DNA of 64,000 nt, taken from contig NZ_JAKMCM010000001.1 of NCBI RefSeq assembly GCF_022662015.1, positions 1 through 64,000 on the forward strand, read 5' to 3'. The stretch comes from Aestuariivivens sediminicola (GTDB taxonomy: Bacteria; Bacteroidota; Bacteroidia; Flavobacteriales; Flavobacteriaceae). Below the pieces are notes generated by a model that was not told the DNA's origin, did not search any database, and saw nothing but the letters and a program-made list of their open reading frames with translations. Within the stretch, counting starts at the first letter, position 1. Each line of letters begins with the position of its first letter. Positions 7,746 to 17,713 of the stretch are shown here, in pieces. The translations under genes and the position numbers were made by a program.

Positions 7746-9109
7746 ATCCTGGAAATCAATTCCTCCAATGACAGTTTTGACTGTTCTCCGGAAATCATAT
7801 CCTTTAAGGTATAGGTTTCGGATTCCATCTCCTCACTTCCGACAATGACCACATAAGGAATTTGGCGCTTATTTGCATAGGTCATCTGCTTTTTCATTTT
7901 GGCCGCATCGGGATACAGTTCCGCATGAATCCCCTGTGAACGTAATGCCTTAATAGCTTTAAGCGAGAACAAGGCTTCCGTCTCTCCGAAGTTGATGAAT
8001 AAGACCTTCACATGTCGCGTTACCGTTTCAGGAAAAAGCTGAAGTTCTTCCAAAACCATATAAATACGATCCAAACCAAAACTGATACCCACGCCACTCA
8101 TGTCCTTCATTCCAAAGATTCCCGTGAGGTCGTCATAGCGCCCCCCGCCGCCAATAGAACCTATGGCCACGGATGGTGGTGCAGCGACTTCAAAAATGGC
8201 GCCGGTATAATAGTTCAGTCCTCTAGCCAGGGTGACATCCAATTGCACACCGGCGATTGCCAATCCCAATTCCGAAATTGCCTTGTGGATAAACTTTAAT
8301 TCCTCAATCCCCTCATTTCCGATTTCGGAATCGAATAAGATCGCTGTTAAATTGGTAATTTGGTCTTCAAAGGTTCCGGATAGAGAAAACAGTGGTTCAA
8401 GCTTGTTGATGCCCGCTTCCGGAATGCCCTTCGTCAGCATCTCCTCTTTCACTTTCTCCGCTCCTATTTTGTCCAGTTTATCCAGGGCCACCGTAAAATC
8501 GATCAGTTTATCGCTGGCTCCAATAAGCTCCGTAATACCGGAAAGTATTTTCCGATGATTGATCTTGATGGTAACCCCTTCCAGCTTTAAGGCTGAAAAG
8601 ACCTGGTCATATAATTGTATAAACTCCACTTCCTGCCATAAGGAACGACTCCCCACCACATCGGCGTCACACTGGTAAAATTCTCTAAATCGCCCTTTCT
8701 GTGGTCTGTCGGCGCGCCAAACCGGCTGGATCTGATACCGTTTAAACGGAAACTCAATGTCGTGTTGATGCTGGACCACATAGCGGGCAAAGGGGACGGT
8801 TAAATCGTAACGCAGTGCCTTTTCGGAAATACTGTTCGTCAGTGCATTGGAGTCTTTGGCTTCCAATGCCCGATCGTCTGCCTTAGCTAAATAATCGCCC
8901 GAATTCAGAATTTTAAATATCAGGCGATCGCCCTCATCCCCATATTTCCCCATAAGGGTGTCGGAATTTTCAAAACTCGGGGTCTCTATCGGCTGAAAAC
9001 CAAAAGATTCAAATACATCCTTTATGGTATTTGAAATGTAACTGCGTTTGGCAACCTGCTCCGGATTAAAATCCCTGGTGCCTTTTGGAATGCTTGGTTT
9101 CTGCGCCAT
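7739..9109 (-). CDS. hisS: Histidyl-tRNA synthetase
   Basis: This class II synthetase charges tRNA-His in the cytoplasm. Of its 456 residues, visible signatures are: LRYDLTVPFARY (about 99-110); motif 2 with GRFREFYQCD (about 139-148); the histidine-binding LARGLNYYTG near residue 300; and GGGGRYDDL followed by the motif 3 segment GVGISFGLDRI. The C-terminal part (about 365-456) is the anticodon-binding domain. The length is somewhat above the E. coli enzyme (about 424), as is usual in Bacteroidota. The gene is monocistronic, with 256 bases upstream in which I see no clear promoter. Confidence 0.97.
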   Translation of the reverse strand: MAQKPSIPKGTRDFNPEQVAKRSYISNTIKDVFESFGFQPIETPSFENSDTLMGKYGDEGDRLIFKILNSGDYLAKADDRALEAKDSNALTNSISEKALRYDLTVPFARYVVQHQHDIEFPFKRYQIQPVWRADRPQKGRFREFYQCDADVVGSRSLWQEVEFIQLYDQVFSALKLEGVTIKINHRKILSGITELIGASDKLIDFTVALDKLDKIGAEKVKEEMLTKGIPEAGINKLEPLFSLSGTFEDQITNLTAILFDSEIGNEGIEELKFIHKAISELGLAIAGVQLDVTLARGLNYYTGAIFEVAAPPSVAIGSIGGGGRYDDLTGIFGMKDMSGVGISFGLDRIYMVLEELQLFPETVTRHVKVLFINFGETEALFSLKAIKALRSQGIHAELYPDAAKMKKQMTYANKRQIPYVVIVGSEEMESETYTLKDMISGEQSKLSLEELISRIK

Positions 9110-9365
9110 AATAATTTACTGAGACGATCAGCGTTGCTTTATTTTAATTCGCTATTTGTAAACAATTGTTTGCTGAATTCCTGCGAAAACTGGAAACAAA
9201 CCTAGAAATCACAGGATCACATGACAAAAATAAAAATTTAATACAGTCTCAACGCGCTTTTGTTATAAGAAATAGAATTGCGAACCTGAGAAGCAAGGTT
9301 CTGATATCGGAATCTTGACCACTTACTGCTCACAACACTCAGGAGAATTTGATCGCATTCGAACG

Positions 9366-9836
9366 CTATCCGTTTAACAGCTTATCGAAATACCTGTACA
9401 GATCACCCTTGGTAATGACCGCACCCTGCTGGATCATACGAAACTTATCCAGGTTCTTATCATCCCCATAGGCCTTATCGGCTTGGAAAAACTCGACCTT
9501 GTCATCCATCAGATGTTCACGTAACCACTGGTAGCCTTCCTCTGTGGTAATATCAACATCATTTTTTAAATTCAGCACAATCGCCTGCATGTTATCCTCA
9601 CCCAAATGAAACAGATACATGTGCTGGGGGGAAATATGTTCCAGGTATTCCGTTTTGTTTAATACCCCTTCCCATATCAGGTCACTGAAGACATCCAATT
9701 CGGTTTCCGCGAGTTCCGGTTTGTTTTGTTTCAAATTATGCCATTCGTCGGCCGTAATGGATTGCGTTGCCAGAAAATTAATGAATTCCTGATGCAATTC
9801 TTCAAACTGTTCTTTTGTAAGCCTGGAATATTTCAT
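9366..9836 (-). CDS. DUF6495-like conserved hypothetical protein
   Basis: This is a 156-residue, acidic, cytoplasmic protein with no signal peptide or membrane segment. The N-terminus (YSRLTKEQFEELHQEF) and the spacing of its tryptophans resemble a small flavobacterial family that I place, from memory, as DUF6495. The function is unknown. It is transcribed alone, between hisS and the TonB receptor, both on the same strand. Confidence 0.75.
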   Translation of the reverse strand: MKYSRLTKEQFEELHQEFINFLATQSITADEWHNLKQNKPELAETELDVFSDLIWEGVLNKTEYLEHISPQHMYLFHLGEDNMQAIVLNLKNDVDITTEEGYQWLREHLMDDKVEFFQADKAYGDDKNLDKFRMIQQGAVITKGDLYRYFDKLLNG

Positions 9837-9933
9837 TTATACTGCAATCAAAATACGATCTCACCTCAACTTATAAGCCTTCATCACTTAATGGGGCACC
9901 CTGGCATTTTCATATGGGTGACTATAAGTTCAA

Positions 9934-9960
9934 CGAAAAAAGGCTCCCGTTTCCGGGAGC
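9934..9960 (-). terminator. Terminator of the TonB-dependent receptor gene
   Basis: Stem GCTCCCG (9943-9949) / CGGGAGC (9954-9960) with a 4-base loop. On the minus strand it is followed by a run of T (plus-strand A tract 9936-9941). It lies 30 bases past the receptor stop codon. Confidence 0.85.
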
Positions 9961-9989
9961 ACAAATTTAATACTATTCTTTGTTTCTGT

Positions 9990-12900
9990 CTAGAAAATAT
10001 AGCGCAATCCTACCTGCATCTGCCAACGTGAAGCCAAACTCGAGTCGAAACCAAAGGTATTATTGAGATTGCTGTTAAAGGAATAGACTGGTGCACCATT
10101 ACTATCAAAATTTACGCCTATAGGCTGCACATTATTAGGTTGCTGGATAACACCCCAGTCTGAATCTATGAGATTTCCAAAATTTAAAATATCCAAACTC
10201 ACCTGGATGGTATTGGTTTTTTCTTCAGTCACATTAAAATTAAAATCCTGTAAGATCTTAATATCCCAGCGACCTCTCCATGGTGCGAGTGCGCCATAGC
10301 GCTCGGCATAGCTGCCGCGACGTCCGTTTAAATAATCATCTTGCTTAATATAGGCTTCCAAGGCACTGGCGTCTCCAGGATTTGCAAATTGCATCTGACT
10401 GATCTCTGCCGATGTGGGAATGTAGATCAAATCATTCAATCCTGAACCATCGCCATTGATATCACCGCCATAGGTATAATTAAAGCGTCCGCCCTGGGCA
10501 TACTCGAAGAAGGTCGATATGGTTGTACCCATGTTACCATTGCTATAGGTCCATTTTTTCGTGGCCACTCCAATAAACCTGTGGGTATCGCCATATTTTG
10601 AAAATGCCAGTACATCGTTATTCACATTGCCCAGAGCTGGATTGAACGCAAAGGCATCTCCCGTTATTTCAGCTTCGATGGAATTGACATCCTTTGAATT
10701 CAAATAACTGTAGGCCAACATCGCATAGAATCCATTGACAAATGTTTTCTGCGCCTTCACAGAGGCATTCCAAATTCTGCCTTTATCGGAATTTGAAAAC
10801 ACGTATGCGTTATTGATAACATCTGAAGCCTGATAAACGGGTCTGTTATCGACACCTTGTAGCGTTCCAGTAGGAGTCGTTAAACCCCAGTTTTGAACAT
10901 GGGCGCCATTCACATCTTTGGTGTAGGATACATCTCCAGTTAGTATTAATCCGTTTTCAAATCGATAATCGGTTCCAATATTGGTTCGCCATACCTGTGG
11001 GAATTTGTAATCCGGATCGACCATCTGATAGAAGAATACTTCGGGATTGGCTATCTGATTGCCTAACCACACGAACGGGAAACGCCCTGTAAACAAGCCG
11101 GAGCCCCCACGTAATTGGAAGGTGTCATCGCCCTTAACATCATAGTTAAAACCGACTCGTGGTGAAATCAACCAGTCATTGTTAGGCATTTTCGTATTAT
11201 CCAGAAACACGGTCTGACCATTATTCGGATTCACATAAGGAATGTCCGGTACGTAGCAGCAGGCCCTGTCAATAACCTCCTGTGCTTTATCTGCCGAATC
11301 AAAAAATAAGGGTTTATCAAAGCGTAAGCCGTAGGTCAACTTGAATTTATCGGACACGTTCCACTCGTCCTGTGCATAAAATGACAATTGGCCGACATTC
11401 GTTTCGGCCAGCGCCCAGGAATTATTTGCATTATTATTGTTGAAGGTGTTTATTGCAGCAGACTGGGCATCAGCAATCAGCCCATTACCAATAGCGGTCT
11501 GAAAATCTGCCAGGGAACCAAAGGCTCCGAAGGCGCCCACATACCCCCTGTCATCTCCAAAACCATAAACGCCAAGGTTAAAGGAATTGTCAAACTGAAA
11601 TTTCTCGAAGGAGGTTCCTATGGTAAAGGTGTGATCACCTTTAAAAAAGTTCAGATTGTTGGTAAACTGAATCACCTTCTGATCTAACCTGTTATGGATA
11701 GAAAAGGGTTCATGCCCCGCAATGATATAATTTGAGCCATCCTTTTGAATACTAATGGCAGGCATGGGCGTAGATAACGGGTTCCTGAAATCATCGAAAT
11801 GCGTAAAACCAACCTGGAGTTTATTGGTCGCTTCATCAGACAAGGTAGAGTTTAATTCGACCTGAACTGATTTTAAATTGTTGTTAATTTCATATCCGGA
11901 ATTCTGAAACTGTAAGGTTGTCGCATTAGGGCCCCTAAAGCCTAAGGCGGTAGGGTGAGCGGGTTTTTCTTTTGAGGCTTCTAACCAGTTATATATTATG
12001 GCCAGTCGGTTGCTATCATTGATATTCCAATCTAATTTGACAATACCCTTGGTGGATTTGGAGGCATAGGTAAACCCTTCATAGGCTCCTGTCATGTAAT
12101 CTAATCCCCCCAATGCATTCTGCACCGCAATTAAATCCTGCTCCGTTACCCGAGACTCATTGATGGCACGAGAATCTGTGTCCGGCACCCAACCATTGGT
12201 TCCGAGATCGTCCCGGTCGTCACTCTCGAAATTGACGAAAAAGAATAATTTATTCTTAATTATTGGACCACCAATACTCAGACCATACTGTGTTTGATTA
12301 AGATCGGGCCTGGTCACGTCTTCTCCTTTAATCTTCTTTCCGGTCATGGTTTCATCTCTGTAAAACCCATAAACCGTACCGTAAAACGTATTCGTTCCAC
12401 TTTTTGTTACCGCATTTACCGAGGCTCCCGTGAAACCGGATTGTGTAACATCGTAGGGTGCTGTAGTGACTTGTATCTGATCGATGGCGTCCAGCGATAT
12501 GGGTTGTGCTTCGGTTTGACCACCGGGAGTAGCCGCATCCAGTCCGAATGGATTATTAAAAATGGCACCATCTAAGGAGAAGTTATTGAACTGGTCATTT
12601 CGTCCCCCGAAAGAACCGGCACTGGCAGTGGGTTCTATCCGTGTAAAGTCCGCCTGAGATCGCGTAATGGTCGGTAATCTTGTGAGTTCCCTGCGTCCGA
12701 CACTGGTCTCAGCTCCGGTTCTATCGCTACCAAACGTTCCTGTACCGCCATAGCCTTCGATAACGACGGCATCTAACTGCTGACTTTCTTCAACCAGAAC
12801 AATATCGATATTCTGGGTTTTACCAAGCGTTAAAAACACATCATTGAAGGTTTGTTCCTGATAGCCTACAAAACTAATTGTAATGACATAAGGTCCTCCT

Positions 12901-13112
12901 ACCCTTAAATTTAACATATTAAATCGGCCGTCGAAGTTGGTTGCGGCCCCATACTTTGTACCCGTAGGGGAATGTATGGCCACAACATTGGCTCCAGGAA
13001 GGGGTTCAGAATTCTGATCTGTAATAAGACCTTTAATGTTTGATGTCGTTACCTGAGCGAAGGTTGCGACTGTGAAAAACAAGAAAACAATGAGAAAGCG
13101 CGTTTTTTTCAT
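9990..13112 (-). CDS. Oar-like TonB-dependent outer-membrane receptor
   Basis: The protein has 1,040 residues. Residues 1-19 are a signal peptide (MKKTRFLIVFLFFTVATFA). Residues about 22-110 form a carboxypeptidase-regulatory-like beta-sandwich (GLITDQNSEPLPGANV...DGRFNM). A plug domain follows to about 240, including SLDAIDQIQVTTAPYDV and SGANAVTKSGTN-like text (here GASVNAVTKSGTN). The rest is a beta-barrel ending LRYIF, the aromatic C-terminus expected for BAM insertion. The closest type is the Oar family, not a SusC with a SusD partner, since no susD is adjacent. The substrate is unknown. The leader carries ACTAACTCAAA and a small hairpin. Confidence 0.92.
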   Translation of the reverse strand: MKKTRFLIVFLFFTVATFAQVTTSNIKGLITDQNSEPLPGANVVAIHSPTGTKYGAATNFDGRFNMLNLRVGGPYVITISFVGYQEQTFNDVFLTLGKTQNIDIVLVEESQQLDAVVIEGYGGTGTFGSDRTGAETSVGRRELTRLPTITRSQADFTRIEPTASAGSFGGRNDQFNNFSLDGAIFNNPFGLDAATPGGQTEAQPISLDAIDQIQVTTAPYDVTQSGFTGASVNAVTKSGTNTFYGTVYGFYRDETMTGKKIKGEDVTRPDLNQTQYGLSIGGPIIKNKLFFFVNFESDDRDDLGTNGWVPDTDSRAINESRVTEQDLIAVQNALGGLDYMTGAYEGFTYASKSTKGIVKLDWNINDSNRLAIIYNWLEASKEKPAHPTALGFRGPNATTLQFQNSGYEINNNLKSVQVELNSTLSDEATNKLQVGFTHFDDFRNPLSTPMPAISIQKDGSNYIIAGHEPFSIHNRLDQKVIQFTNNLNFFKGDHTFTIGTSFEKFQFDNSFNLGVYGFGDDRGYVGAFGAFGSLADFQTAIGNGLIADAQSAAINTFNNNNANNSWALAETNVGQLSFYAQDEWNVSDKFKLTYGLRFDKPLFFDSADKAQEVIDRACCYVPDIPYVNPNNGQTVFLDNTKMPNNDWLISPRVGFNYDVKGDDTFQLRGGSGLFTGRFPFVWLGNQIANPEVFFYQMVDPDYKFPQVWRTNIGTDYRFENGLILTGDVSYTKDVNGAHVQNWGLTTPTGTLQGVDNRPVYQASDVINNAYVFSNSDKGRIWNASVKAQKTFVNGFYAMLAYSYLNSKDVNSIEAEITGDAFAFNPALGNVNNDVLAFSKYGDTHRFIGVATKKWTYSNGNMGTTISTFFEYAQGGRFNYTYGGDINGDGSGLNDLIYIPTSAEISQMQFANPGDASALEAYIKQDDYLNGRRGSYAERYGALAPWRGRWDIKILQDFNFNVTEEKTNTIQVSLDILNFGNLIDSDWGVIQQPNNVQPIGVNFDSNGAPVYSFNSNLNNTFGFDSSLASRWQMQVGLRYIF

Positions 13113-13126
13113 GTGGCTGGTGTCGT

Positions 13127-13160
13127 TTTGAGTTAGTGAATTGACATACCCGTTGCGGGT
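13127..13160 (-). promoter_or_regulatory. 5' leader of the TonB receptor: ACTAACTCAAA element and ACCCG/CGGGT hairpin
   Basis: Read on the minus strand, a 5-bp hairpin (13148-13160, 3-base loop) is followed by ACTAACTCAAA (13137-13127), which ends 14 bases before the ATG. The same 11-mer is present twice at 7646-7677. The role is unknown; leader-level regulation is a guess from the position. Confidence 0.3.
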
Positions 13161-13170
13161 CTATCAAAAA

Positions 13171-13200
13171 TAAAAAAAAAGCTGCTCATAAAGAGCAGCT
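13171..13200 (-). terminator. Terminator of the rpsF-rpsR-rplI operon
   Basis: Stem AGCTGCTC (13180-13187) / GAGCAGCT (13193-13200) with a 5-base loop. On the minus strand it is followed by nine T. It lies 26 bases after the rplI stop. Confidence 0.9.
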
Positions 13201-13226
13201 TTTTAAAATAGTTTATGTGTTTCTAT

Positions 13227-13691
13227 TTAGCCCGCCTGTGCTATAACTTCAAACGGAAATTCGAATGTTACCTCACGATGTAATCGTATAACGGCGGTAT
13301 ACTGACCTAAACGTTTGATGTTCCCACCAATGATGGTAACATATTTCTTATCAACCGTATGGCCTTCCTTTTCGAAAGCGTCAACCAAATCCGCTTTGGT
13401 CACAGAACCGAATAATTTGTCTCCGGCCGATGCCCCTGCAGTAGCTTTGGCGGCAATCTTTATGGTTAATGCTTTTATCGCTTCAGCGGTTTCATTAGCA
13501 TCATCGATAATTTTCTTTTCTTTAAAAGCCCTTTGCTTTAAATTCTCTGCCAAAACCTTCTTGGCCGACGGTGTCGCTAAAATAGCATGCCCCTGAGGAA
13601 TTAAAAAGTTTCTACCATAACCGTTCTTAACTGTTACAACATCGTCTTTAAATCCTAAGTTCTCAACGTCTTGTTTTAATATAAGTTCCAT
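13227..13691 (-). CDS. rplI: 50S ribosomal protein L9
   Basis: This 154-residue protein of the large subunit binds 23S rRNA near the L1 stalk. The N-domain signature is clear: MELILKQDVENLGFKDDVV, then VKNGYGRNFLIPQGHA at about residues 21-36. A long connecting helix (AKKVLAENLKQRAFKEKK) and the C-domain follow. It is the last gene of the conserved rpsF-rpsR-rplI operon, 13 bases after rpsR, and is followed by a strong terminator. Confidence 0.98.
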   Translation of the reverse strand: MELILKQDVENLGFKDDVVTVKNGYGRNFLIPQGHAILATPSAKKVLAENLKQRAFKEKKIIDDANETAEAIKALTIKIAAKATAGASAGDKLFGSVTKADLVDAFEKEGHTVDKKYVTIIGGNIKRLGQYTAVIRLHREVTFEFPFEVIAQAG

Positions 13692-13704
13692 TGTTATTGG
13701 TATT

Positions 13705-14001
13705 TTACTTTAATAAATCCGCAACATATGGCATTAATGCCAGGTGACGCGCTCTTTTCACGGCTACAGATACCTTTCTTTGATATTTTAAAGAAGTTCC
13801 TGTTAAACGACGTGGTAAGATCTTACCCTGTTCGTTTACAAACTTCAATAAGAAATCAGGATCTTTATAATCGATATACTTGATACCGGATCTTTTGAAA
13901 CGACAATACTTCTTTTGTTTGCTTGTTTCAATGTTAAGCGGAGTTAAATATCTGATTTCTCCGTCTTTTTTACCTTTTGCCTGTTGATCTATAGATGCCA
14001 T
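13705..14001 (-). CDS. rpsR: 30S ribosomal protein S18
   Basis: This 98-residue small-subunit protein forms a heterodimer with S6 on the platform. The core [20 protein letters not shown] and the basic [14 protein letters not shown] segment (about 62-75) are typical. It has a Bacteroidota-style basic N-terminal extension of about 20 residues. It starts 2 bases after the rpsF stop, so translation is probably coupled. Confidence 0.98.
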   Translation of the reverse strand: MASIDQQAKGKKDGEIRYLTPLNIETSKQKKYCRFKRSGIKYIDYKDPDFLLKFVNEQGKILPRRLTGTSLKYQRKVSVAVKRARHLALMPYVADLLK

Positions 14002-14003
14002 AG

Positions 14004-14342
14004 TTAGGATTTTACGTTTAATTTTTCTCTTCTTCTCTCAGCCCATGCAATGGCGTCTTTGTCCAGTTTTACGGTTAAATAACGCATAAAACGCTCGTCA
14101 CGTCTGAACTCCAGTTCAAGTTGACCGATAACGTCGCCATCTACGGTGTATTCGAACAAATGGTAAAATCCACTTTTCTTGTTCTGTATGGGGTATGCTA
14201 ATTTCTTTAGTCCCCAATCTTCTTTGGCTACCATCTTTGCCCCTTTAGAAACAAGAAAATCTTCATATTTCTTTACTGTTTCCTTTATCTGTTCTTCAGA
14301 TAAAACGGGATTTAAGATGAAAACAGTTTCATAATGATTCAT
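14004..14342 (-). CDS. rpsF: 30S ribosomal protein S6
   Basis: This 112-residue small-subunit protein is the partner of S18. The signature [18 protein letters not shown] and the basic [18 protein letters not shown] motif (about 80-97) identify it. It is the first gene of the operon. Unlike many bacteria, ssb does not sit between rpsF and rpsR, which is normal in this phylum. The 193 bases upstream are shared with the divergent LytTR gene. Confidence 0.98.
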   Translation of the reverse strand: MNHYETVFILNPVLSEEQIKETVKKYEDFLVSKGAKMVAKEDWGLKKLAYPIQNKKSGFYHLFEYTVDGDVIGQLELEFRRDERFMRYLTVKLDKDAIAWAERRREKLNVKS

Positions 14343-14474
14343 AAATCTCTATTTATTGTTAAAAATGGGGGCAAAAATAACCAAATAATTTATATATTGC
14401 AAGTTGAATCACACTTATTATAGGCATCTTTTAAATGTTAAATTTTTGTTAAATTGAGCAGTTAATCGATGTTT

Positions 14475-14506
14475 TTTGGTTTTTACCCGAATTTTTTGTA
14501 CTATTG
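14475..14506 (+). promoter_or_regulatory. Promoter of the LytTR response regulator
   Basis: TTTG (14475-14478), 20 bases, then TACTATTG (14499-14506), close to TAnnTTTG. The ATG follows 29 bases later, leaving a short leader. Confidence 0.6.
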
Positions 14507-14535
14507 TCGATACTTAACCGAAATATCAAAATGTT

Positions 14536-15231
14536 ATGACTTTAAACTGTGTAGTAGTAGACGACTCGGCAATCCAGCGTCTCTCGATAGTGAAGCTGGT
14601 AGAAAACCATCCGGCTCTTAATTTAATTGCAGAGTACAGTAGTGCTCTTGAAACCAAAAATGGTTTAAACACTCACCAAGTAGATCTTATCTTTTTAGAT
14701 ATTGAAATGCCCGTACTTAACGGATTTGAACTTCTGGATGTTTTAAATAACAAACCCCAAATTATTTTTGTTACCGGTAAAACAGAGTATGCGTTCAAGG
14801 CCTTTAATTATGATGCCACAGATTACTTGCATAAGCCTATTACCAAAGAGCGCTTTAACACCTCCGTGGAAAAAGCTCTGGAACAGCATAAGCTGAAACT
14901 CGATTTCAACGAAGAGGAAGGCGAGCACATTTTTGTTAAGAGTAATCTTAAAAAACGTAAGGTCTATATCAAGGACATTAAATGGATTGAAGCCCTTGGT
15001 GACTATGTAAAATTGGTGACAGAAGAAACGAGTCTTGTTGTTTTATCGACCATGAAAGCCTTTGAAAAAGAATTACCTGAAAATAAATTTTTAAGAATTC
15101 ACAAGTCTTATATTGTAAATCTCGACAAAATTGACAGATTTAACAGTAAGAATGTTGAAGTTGGCGCTTACGAAATTCCTCTAAGTAGAAATAAAAAGAC
15201 GCAATTGGTGGATGCCTTGAATAACATTTAG
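14536..15231 (+). CDS. LytTR-family response regulator (orphan)
   Basis: A 231-residue DNA-binding response regulator. Receiver domain 1-~120: acidic pair D9-D10, phospho-acceptor D55 (LIFLDIEMPVLNGFE) and K100 in HKP are all present, so it should be phosphorylatable. A LytTR DNA-binding domain covers about 128-231 (IFVKSNLKKRKVYIKDI, FLRIHKSYIVNL). No histidine kinase is adjacent, so the partner must be encoded elsewhere. It is divergent from the ribosomal operon and convergent with priA, 25 bases away. Targets are unknown. Confidence 0.95.
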   Translation: MTLNCVVVDDSAIQRLSIVKLVENHPALNLIAEYSSALETKNGLNTHQVDLIFLDIEMPVLNGFELLDVLNNKPQIIFVTGKTEYAFKAFNYDATDYLHKPITKERFNTSVEKALEQHKLKLDFNEEEGEHIFVKSNLKKRKVYIKDIKWIEALGDYVKLVTEETSLVVLSTMKAFEKELPENKFLRIHKSYIVNLDKIDRFNSKNVEVGAYEIPLSRNKKTQLVDALNNI

Positions 15232-15256
15232 AGATTTTTTATTAATCTAACTCTCA

Positions 15257-17710
15257 CTAAAAGTTATCGACATTTAAAATTATCTTAACCGACCGAAATT
15301 CTTTAATGCTAAAGAAGCTGTTATTAATCTTAATAATGGCTTCTTTTGTTTTTGTCAAGGATTGACCCTTTGGTATTTTAATCAAAATATTTTTATAATA
15401 CTGATTTCTTATTCTGGATACAGGTGGCGATTCAGGACCCAAGACGCAATCAGAAAAAAGTCCTCTCAAGGACTTCCCTAGCCACTTTGAAGCCAGTTCC
15501 ACTCGGCTATAATCCCTGTGTTTTAAGATGATTTTAATGAGCTTATAAATTGGTGGATACTTGTAATTATGGCGATCATTCATTTGATCTGCATACATGC
15601 CCAAATAGTTGTTCGTAGAAACCTGCTGCAAGATGGCATGATATGGATTATAGGTTTGAATGAAGACTTTACCGCGTTCGTCTGTTCGACCGGCCCGACC
15701 GGCGACCTGAAGCATCAACTGGAAACTGCGTTCATGCGCACGAAAATCCGGAAAATTTAGCATGGAATCCGCATTCATGATGCCTACCAATTTAACATGC
15801 CTAAAATCGAGTCCTTTTGTGACCATCTGAGTCCCGACAAGAACGTCTATTTCCCGTTGCTCTAAAGCTGTAAATAGTTTTTCATAACTGTATTTTCTTC
15901 GGGTAGTATCCAAATCCATACGGGCCACTTTATAACCTGGAAACAATGTTTTGACCTCTTCCTCAATCTGCTCCGTGCCAAAGCCTTTGGCATCGATTTG
16001 GGAACTGCCACAGGCCTCGCAATTAAGATGCATCGCTACATGATAACCGCAATAATGGCAGCGTAATTGATTCTTATACTGATGATACGTCAAACTCACA
16101 TCGCAATTCGGGCATTGCGGTGCATGACCGCAGGTAACACATTCCACAATCGGTGAAAACCCCCTCCTGTTTTGAAACAAAATAACCTGATGACCACTGT
16201 GTAATACCTCAGTCATGGCTTCAATTAAGGTGTCACTAAAATGCCCCTTCATCCCTCTTCTTTTGTATTTATCCTTTAAATCAATTAACTGAATATCGGG
16301 CATAAGCACCTTGTTATAACGTTCATTGATCTCTGTTAAAGCATACTTATCCTGTCTTACATTGTAATAGCTCTCCAAACTTGGTGTTGCAGATCCCAAA
16401 AGTGTTTTAGCCTTATGCATCTTAGCCAACATAATAGCGGTGTCCCTGGCATGATATCGCGGTGCGGGGTCAAATTGTTTGTAGGATTGTTCATGCTCCT
16501 CATCGATTATCACAAGTCCGAGATTGCTAAAGGGTAAAAACACCGAGGACCTGGCTCCAACAACAATCTGTGCCTTTGATAGCTCGTGAAGTACATTATA
16601 CCAAACTTCAACGCGTTCATGAGACGTATACCTTGAATGGTATACGGACACATGGTCCCCAAAATAGCGTTGTAGCCTAACAATTAACTGTGCTGTCAAA
16701 GCAATTTCAGGTAATAGATAGAGTACCTGCCTGTTTCGTTTCAGCGTAGCTTCAATTAATTTTGAATACACCTCTGTCTTACCGGACGAGGTCACCCCAT
16801 GGAGTAAAACAACATCATGGGTTTCAAAGGAATCCACAATGCTTTTCAGAGCCTGAGATTGTAGCGAATTGAGCGTTTTGGTAGGCACATTATCTTCACC
16901 GGAAAACTCGATTCTATCGGTTTTGATGTGGTATTCTTCAAGAATCTCTTTGTCTATTAAGGTTCTGATGATGGAAGAGGATGCCCCACTGCGACTTATT
17001 AATTCTGAAACCTTAACCGGCTTTTTAGTCCTGGCTGCGATCGAGAATAAGGTCAATACAACCTCCTTTTGCCTCGGCGCTCGTCCAAGGCTATCCAATA
17101 ATTCCTGCATGGCCACATCCGAGGCATACCTGGAATGCAATTTGACATACCGTATTAACCGTGGCTTATACTTTTCAATAACTTCTTCTTCCAGATACAC
17201 CACCTTTTTTTGAATTAATTTATGTATAAGGGGTAGCACCTGTTTTTTATCCAGGATTCCGATTACATCCTGAATTTTCAGAGAAGATTGGTGTTGCAAA
17301 GCTTCATAAATCAAAAATTCATCGTCTTCCAATAAATTTTCTTCTACGGCTTGATCGGTATTCCTTACAATATTTGTTTCACTCTCCAAAATGAAGGCAC
17401 TGGGAAGTGCGGCCCGCATGACTTCCCCAAGCGTACACATATAATAACCTGCTATCCATTCCCAAAGTTCTAACTGAAAACCATTGACAAGTGGTTTTTC
17501 ATCCAAAATTTGATGGATCTCCTTGGGTTCATAAATTGCGGGAGGTGTTTGGTGAATTTTAAAGACAATACCCGTATAAATTTTGGATTTTCCAAAAGGA
17601 ACAGCCACTCGCATCCCTCTTTCAATAAAGGCTGCTTCAGAAACAGAGATATGGTATGTAAATAATCTTTGAAGTGGAATTGGAATTATAACATCAATAA
17701 AATGTTCCAT
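15257..17710 (-). CDS. priA: Primosomal protein N' (replication restart helicase)
   Basis: An 817-residue superfamily 2 helicase that reloads the replisome at collapsed forks. Visible are the N-terminal 3'-DNA-binding domain (VIIPIPLQRLFTYHI), Walker A GVTSSGKTEVY (about residues 306-316), the DEEH box (VIIDEEHEQSYKQ), and the zinc-binding cysteines in CVTCGHAPQCPNC and CHYCG...CEACG. RAGRTDERG is helicase motif VI. It is the third gene of an apparent nadC-yihY-priA unit, starting 3 bases after the yihY stop. Confidence 0.97.
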   Translation of the reverse strand: MEHFIDVIIPIPLQRLFTYHISVSEAAFIERGMRVAVPFGKSKIYTGIVFKIHQTPPAIYEPKEIHQILDEKPLVNGFQLELWEWIAGYYMCTLGEVMRAALPSAFILESETNIVRNTDQAVEENLLEDDEFLIYEALQHQSSLKIQDVIGILDKKQVLPLIHKLIQKKVVYLEEEVIEKYKPRLIRYVKLHSRYASDVAMQELLDSLGRAPRQKEVVLTLFSIAARTKKPVKVSELISRSGASSSIIRTLIDKEILEEYHIKTDRIEFSGEDNVPTKTLNSLQSQALKSIVDSFETHDVVLLHGVTSSGKTEVYSKLIEATLKRNRQVLYLLPEIALTAQLIVRLQRYFGDHVSVYHSRYTSHERVEVWYNVLHELSKAQIVVGARSSVFLPFSNLGLVIIDEEHEQSYKQFDPAPRYHARDTAIMLAKMHKAKTLLGSATPSLESYYNVRQDKYALTEINERYNKVLMPDIQLIDLKDKYKRRGMKGHFSDTLIEAMTEVLHSGHQVILFQNRRGFSPIVECVTCGHAPQCPNCDVSLTYHQYKNQLRCHYCGYHVAMHLNCEACGSSQIDAKGFGTEQIEEEVKTLFPGYKVARMDLDTTRRKYSYEKLFTALEQREIDVLVGTQMVTKGLDFRHVKLVGIMNADSMLNFPDFRAHERSFQLMLQVAGRAGRTDERGKVFIQTYNPYHAILQQVSTNNYLGMYADQMNDRHNYKYPPIYKLIKIILKHRDYSRVELASKWLGKSLRGLFSDCVLGPESPPVSRIRNQYYKNILIKIPKGQSLTKTKEAIIKINNSFFSIKEFRSVKIILNVDNF

Positions 17711-17713
17711 AAC

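Noticed and set aside
9726-10031. 101-residue plus-strand frame near the TonB receptor terminator
   Set aside because: It crosses the receptor's terminator and is antisense to two supported genes.
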